Source of the DNA: CAZUAQ01 sp964618455
GTDB taxonomy: Bacteria > Planctomycetota > Phycisphaerae > UBA1845 > PWPN01
DNA: 64,000 nucleotides
NCBI GenBank assembly: GCA_964618455.1
Contig: CAZUAQ010000021.1
Span: forward strand, 24,961 to 88,960
Direction of reading: 5' to 3'
The stretch's first letter is position 1; each line of letters starts with the position of its first letter. Positions 60,774-64,000 of the stretch are shown here, piece by piece. The translations under genes and the position numbers were made by a program. A model generated the notes under the pieces. That model worked only from the letters and a program-made list of their open reading frames with translations. It made no database searches and was not told the origin of the DNA.

Positions 60774-61808
60774 TCAGTGCTGATACACCGGCAGGTAGCG
60801 GTAGGGGACCGACAACGCCAGGATCGCCATACTCGTTCCGTAAATTGGTCCAGCCTCGCCGTCCCAGTGCCCGTCCTCTTTCTGCTTGGACAGCAGGTCT
60901 TCGCGAATCACGGGCCACCATTGCTGCCACTCCTCCGGATCCGGGGCGAGATACATCGCCTGCGCGCCGTAGTACAGCGCGTACAGATAATGCGCATCGC
61001 CCCGATCCCGCTTGTTGTCCTGGAGATAGGCGAGTCCGTCGATCATTTCCGGCGAATCTTTATCACCGCAGGTCAGCAGCGAGCAGACGCCGGCCGCCGA
61101 ACGGGCGTAGCCCACGTCGCCCGTCCCAGGCTGATAGAGGAATCCACCACCCGGCTTCGCGCAGCTCTTGATGTACGTCGTAGCGCTGTCGAAGGTCGCT
61201 TTCGGCACGCGGATCCCCGCGTTCTTGGCGGCTCGCAGGGCTACGACCTGCATCACGGTCACCGACACGTCCGCGTCGTTCGGCTGCGGTTGATAGCGCC
61301 AGCCGCCCTGGTCGTTCTGTGACGAAAGGATCAGGATGACCGCGTTCTGCAGCGTGTCCAGCAGCTTCGGCCGGTGATACATGCCCCACACTTCGGCCAG
61401 CATCAATGTGCTCATGGCGTGCTCGTACATCGGTCCGTGGCCCGAGTCGATCGGATTCGAGATCAGACCGTTGAGCTGCGCCTGGCTGATCACGTAATCG
61501 ACGCCCTTGGCGGCAACGCGGCCATACGGTCCGCGCTCCGGCACGACGCCCGTCGACACAAAGCTCAAGACCGCAAACGATGCCACGCCGGTATTGCGGC
61601 CCCGCGCGCCTTTCCACGATCCGTCCTCGTTCTGCTGGGTTGCCAGCCACTTGAGCCCGCGATCGATCGCTTCGCGTGTCTCCGGCGTAATTTCGATCAA
61701 CCGGTCCTCGATCTGAATGTCCGTGCCGACCTGCCCGAGGCACGGGGCGGTGATGCCCCACGTCGACAGGAGGATCACGGCGATCCCGATGGCTTTCGTT
61801 CTCCACAT
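60774..61808 (-). CDS. secreted alpha-alpha toroid protein (prenyltransferase/squalene-oxidase repeats)
   Basis: 344 residues. The start ATG 61808 follows GGGAG and gives a signal peptide (MWRTKAIGIAVILLSTWGIT...). A GTG at 61841 overlapping the upstream stop (GTGA) is the alternative and adds 11 residues. Repeats: LKWLATQQNEDGSWKG, ILILSSQNDQGGWRYQ, YIKSCAKPGGGFLYQ and LLSKQKEDGHWDG, as in terpenoid cyclase/prenyltransferase barrels. The squalene-cyclase DxDD catalytic motif is absent. The paralogous fold at 17983 shares the architecture but not the neighbourhood. Confidence 0.82.
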   Translation of the reverse strand: MWRTKAIGIAVILLSTWGITAPCLGQVGTDIQIEDRLIEITPETREAIDRGLKWLATQQNEDGSWKGARGRNTGVASFAVLSFVSTGVVPERGPYGRVAAKGVDYVISQAQLNGLISNPIDSGHGPMYEHAMSTLMLAEVWGMYHRPKLLDTLQNAVILILSSQNDQGGWRYQPQPNDADVSVTVMQVVALRAAKNAGIRVPKATFDSATTYIKSCAKPGGGFLYQPGTGDVGYARSAAGVCSLLTCGDKDSPEMIDGLAYLQDNKRDRGDAHYLYALYYGAQAMYLAPDPEEWQQWWPVIREDLLSKQKEDGHWDGEAGPIYGTSMAILALSVPYRYLPVYQH

Positions 61809-61837
61809 GTTCGATGCTCCCTGGACGGCGCGGCGTT

Positions 61838-63898
61838 TCACCGGGCGCGTCGTTCACTGAGTCGCTGGTAATACTGCTTGATCGCCGATTCATACTGCGG
61901 CGGAAGCGTGCCCGCCTGCGATTGCTCGATCACGTCCCGCGCTTCTTCCGACAGCTCCCAGTCCCAGCGCCCGTCACGCCCAGACCCGTCCCCTTGGCCG
62001 CCGGCCACCGCTTCGCCGTCTTCCATCTTGGCGGTCTCGTCGCTGTGTTCATCCGTCCGCGGCCCCTCGTCCGCCTGCTTGCCTTCCTCCATGCTGGCCA
62101 TCGACTGCGCCAGGTACACCCACGCATTCGTCAGAAATTCCATGGCGGCGCGATCGCGCTCCAGGGCCACGTTGTAGTTGTTCTCCTTGAGAATATCGCC
62201 CGCGCCTTCGATGAACTGCGACGCCTCCATCACGGCTTCGGGCAGCGAACTCGCCTCGCCGCCGAGGGGCACCAGCTTCTCGAAGATGTCCAGCCCGGTG
62301 GCCTTCAACGCGTAGTGCGCTTCCACGCTGGCCTGCACCGCCGCCGGATCGATGGTGTCCGTCGATTGCTGCGACCAGCCCTCCACGCGCGCAATCTCCG
62401 TCTCCAGCGTCTTGATCAGCCGGCCCACGCGAACGATCTCGCGCATCAGGATCATCAGCAGGTCTTCCTTCGCCTTCTCTTCGTTCTGCGCCGCGCCGTG
62501 CGAAGGCGCCTGGCCCCCGGGGGCCGAGATCTTGTCCAGCGTCTCCAGCAATTCCTTCCACCACGCCCGCATGATGTCCTCGGCCTTGTCCATCCGATCG
62601 AGGGCCAGTTCCTGGTGCGGGATCGACTGATCCTTCTCGTCGGCCTTCAGAGACTCGTAAGATGCCACCATCGCCGCCTGGGCCTCGGAGATCAAAGCGG
62701 ACGCTTCGGGCAGATAGCGATCGACGCGCCGGGCCAGTTGCGGCAGATCGGCGGCGTAATCCATCTGCCTTCGCGCGGCCAGGGGCTTCGCGGGCCGCGC
62801 GCCCGTCGTCTCCTCGTACAGCGACTTCTGCCGCCGCTTGAGTTTCACGAGCAGGGCGATGTCCGCCGCGATCATGGCTCCCGGGCTGCGGTCGAGTCCC
62901 TCGCCCCCGGCGCCCAGCATCGTCGGCATGATGCCCTGTTTCTGCTCCTTGCGGCGGATGGACGGCGGCGCGATCGTCTCCGGATCGACCTGATTCCCCG
63001 TTGCCATTCGTTCCATGGCATCCACCGCCTTGTCCAGCGCCGTGATCGCCGCATCCACGTTCTCCAGCGATCCCTCCTGCCGGCGGCGAAGCATCTGGTT
63101 CTCCGCGGAGCCCATCTTTTCGTACGCTTCGTTTACATTCTCGGCCGCCTCGTCACTCAGGCCCGCCTCCTTGAAGGTCAGCAGCTTCAACCGTTCACGA
63201 AGCTCCGACTGTTCATGGCGCAGGGAGCGCCACTCCGTCCGGCTGATCTTCTCCGCCTTCAGACGCGAGCGGATGTTCTTCTCCACGTTGGCGATCTCCT
63301 GCACCTCCGACAATTGCTTCTCGCGCAGTTTCTGCGGATCGCCGATTGCCAGCTCCAGCATCTGCAAGAGGCGCGCGAGCTCGTCGGCGCTGCTTTCGGC
63401 CGAACCGAGCGCCTGGGAGACGTGTTCCGCTTCGAGGTGGTTGACGACCTCCTCCATGTCCGTCGCCGCCGGTGATGAGCCGGCGCGCGCATCGAGTTGA
63501 CGCAACTGACGCTGGGCCTGATCTCGCCCGGCCATGCGGGACAGCAGGAGTTGCCAGTCGGAGTACTCCTGGTGAATTTCGCGCTGATAGCGAATCAAAT
63601 CTCCCGAGGGATCTTTGGCGTCGGGGTTCTGCAGCGATTCGACCCGCCACACCTGAAGGTTCCTCACGAGCGAAGTCTGCTTGCGATAGACCGCCTGAAG
63701 CGTCGCGACCAGTTCACCGGTTCCGCCCGCCGCCTCACGCGACGAGGCCAGTTCCTCCAGCCGCTGCAGGATCTCGCCCTGAAGCGTGTGCGCGTTCTCC
63801 AGCGTATTCTTGGCCAGGGCGACTGTTTCCTGCGCGCGGGCCACGCCGACAAGGCAACCCAGCATGACCATGCCGATGATCGCATATCGTCGATTCAT
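61838..63898 (-). CDS. exported coiled-coil-rich protein of unknown function
   Basis: 686 residues with a signal peptide (MNRRYAIIGMVMLGCLVGVARA). Nearly all of the mature part is charged helix: heptad-like stretches at ~25-130, 150-290 (with a Lys/Arg/Glu-rich core), 330-460 and 480-600, and an acidic Gly/Asp-rich linker near 600-650. The C-terminus (IEQSQAGTLPPQYESAIKQY) recalls the tail of DUF4175-like proteins. It overlaps the upstream gene by four bases (ATGA), so the two are co-translated. The function is unknown. Confidence 0.8.
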   Translation of the reverse strand: MNRRYAIIGMVMLGCLVGVARAQETVALAKNTLENAHTLQGEILQRLEELASSREAAGGTGELVATLQAVYRKQTSLVRNLQVWRVESLQNPDAKDPSGDLIRYQREIHQEYSDWQLLLSRMAGRDQAQRQLRQLDARAGSSPAATDMEEVVNHLEAEHVSQALGSAESSADELARLLQMLELAIGDPQKLREKQLSEVQEIANVEKNIRSRLKAEKISRTEWRSLRHEQSELRERLKLLTFKEAGLSDEAAENVNEAYEKMGSAENQMLRRRQEGSLENVDAAITALDKAVDAMERMATGNQVDPETIAPPSIRRKEQKQGIMPTMLGAGGEGLDRSPGAMIAADIALLVKLKRRQKSLYEETTGARPAKPLAARRQMDYAADLPQLARRVDRYLPEASALISEAQAAMVASYESLKADEKDQSIPHQELALDRMDKAEDIMRAWWKELLETLDKISAPGGQAPSHGAAQNEEKAKEDLLMILMREIVRVGRLIKTLETEIARVEGWSQQSTDTIDPAAVQASVEAHYALKATGLDIFEKLVPLGGEASSLPEAVMEASQFIEGAGDILKENNYNVALERDRAAMEFLTNAWVYLAQSMASMEEGKQADEGPRTDEHSDETAKMEDGEAVAGGQGDGSGRDGRWDWELSEEARDVIEQSQAGTLPPQYESAIKQYYQRLSERRAR

Positions 63899-64000
63899 GG
63901 CTCAATCTCCTCTTCGGGTTGATACGAATCGAAACGTTCCCGAGCCTCATCCAGATCGCTCAGGACACTTTCAATCTTATCCCGGTTGAGTTCGTGAAGC
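63895..64000 (-). CDS. C-terminal end of an upstream gene (partial)
   Basis: The last 34 codons plus stop: HELNRDKIESVLSDLDEARE, RFDSYQPEEEIEP. The TGA overlaps the ATG of the coiled-coil protein gene, so the operon extends beyond the right edge. Product unknown. Confidence 0.7.
   Translation of the reverse strand, partial: LHELNRDKIESVLSDLDEARERFDSYQPEEEIEP

Noticed and set aside
1..64000. CRISPR arrays, tRNA or rRNA genes, complete insertion sequences
   Set aside because: No regularly spaced short repeats, no tRNA-like cloverleaf ends or rRNA blocks, and no intact transposase reading frame were found by reading the sequence.

Overview
The window looks like the chromosome of a planctomycete (Planctomycetota, possibly a Phycisphaerae-type lineage). 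Reasons: high GC outside a few islands; many large secreted proteins ending in cysteine-paired, dockerin-like (EF-hand type) modules; PEP-CTERM proteins; Tat-exported Gfo/Idh/MocA oxidoreductases; DUF1080, NPCBM and prenyltransferase-like secreted proteins; and a pseudopilin of the H-X9-DG kind. This placement is inferred from gene families, with no 16S gene in view. No rRNA, tRNA or CRISPR array was seen.

Layout. 1-8.7 kb: a truncated TMTC-like membrane protein, trpS, a class-III aminotransferase, mutM, a lipoprotein, an enolase-superfamily enzyme and a TauE-type permease. 8.7-12.4 kb: murJ, with its last ~90 codons duplicated 2 kb downstream. The two copies bracket a lower-GC segment of decayed genes (a HAF-repeat/PEP-CTERM pseudogene with an 18-bp perfect inverted repeat, and an ADP-ribosylglycohydrolase fragment). 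12.9-17.2 kb: two tandem secreted dockerin-like proteins. 17.2-24.2 kb: a membrane protein, an alpha-alpha toroid protein, a cold-shock domain protein, an HDAC-family deacetylase, a CTERM-anchored protein, a PPC protein, a GxxExxY protein and a zinc-type dehydrogenase. 24.2-31.6 kb: one leftward chemosensory operon, cheA-cheW-cheD-HDOD-cheY-cheX-cheR-cheB, with no receptor gene. 31.9-35.0 kb: an M48 protease, then a likely NAD/ADP-ribose operon (NrtR-like Nudix regulator, nicotinamidase, microbial PARG) behind a clear sigma70-type promoter overlapped by inverted half-sites. 35-44.5 kb: a full-length TMTC/TPR paralogue, DUF1080, a PEP-CTERM protein, a pseudopilin-like protein and a 1241-residue Ig/LTD/dockerin-like protein. 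44.8-51.2 kb: a modular N-acetylmuramoyl-L-alanine amidase and two Gfo/Idh/MocA oxidoreductases. 51.3-64 kb: a 999-residue secreted protein, a stand-alone E2-type acyltransferase domain, ribosomal protein S1, an SGNH hydrolase, and a tightly packed leftward operon of five exported or coiled-coil proteins that runs off the right edge.

The most notable find lies between the two Gfo/Idh/MocA genes: a small remnant integron (48.35-49.89 kb). It has a truncated, stop-containing integrase gene facing right, then an attI-like recombination point, then two leftward single-gene cassettes. Each cassette has an attC-like site with matching R and L arms, and in each the first bases of the cassette are the exact complement of its own R'' box. 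This is the canonical integron layout, and the sequence itself supports it.

Two gene sets appear to work together. One is the chemosensory set (CheA kinase, CheW, CheR/CheB adaptation, CheD, a CheX-type phosphatase and CheY, plus an HDOD protein). The other is the NAD set (Nudix-type regulator, nicotinamidase, ADP-ribose-polymer hydrolase). At several genes a TATAAT-like -10 element lies only 5-7 nt upstream of the start codon, which suggests leaderless transcripts.
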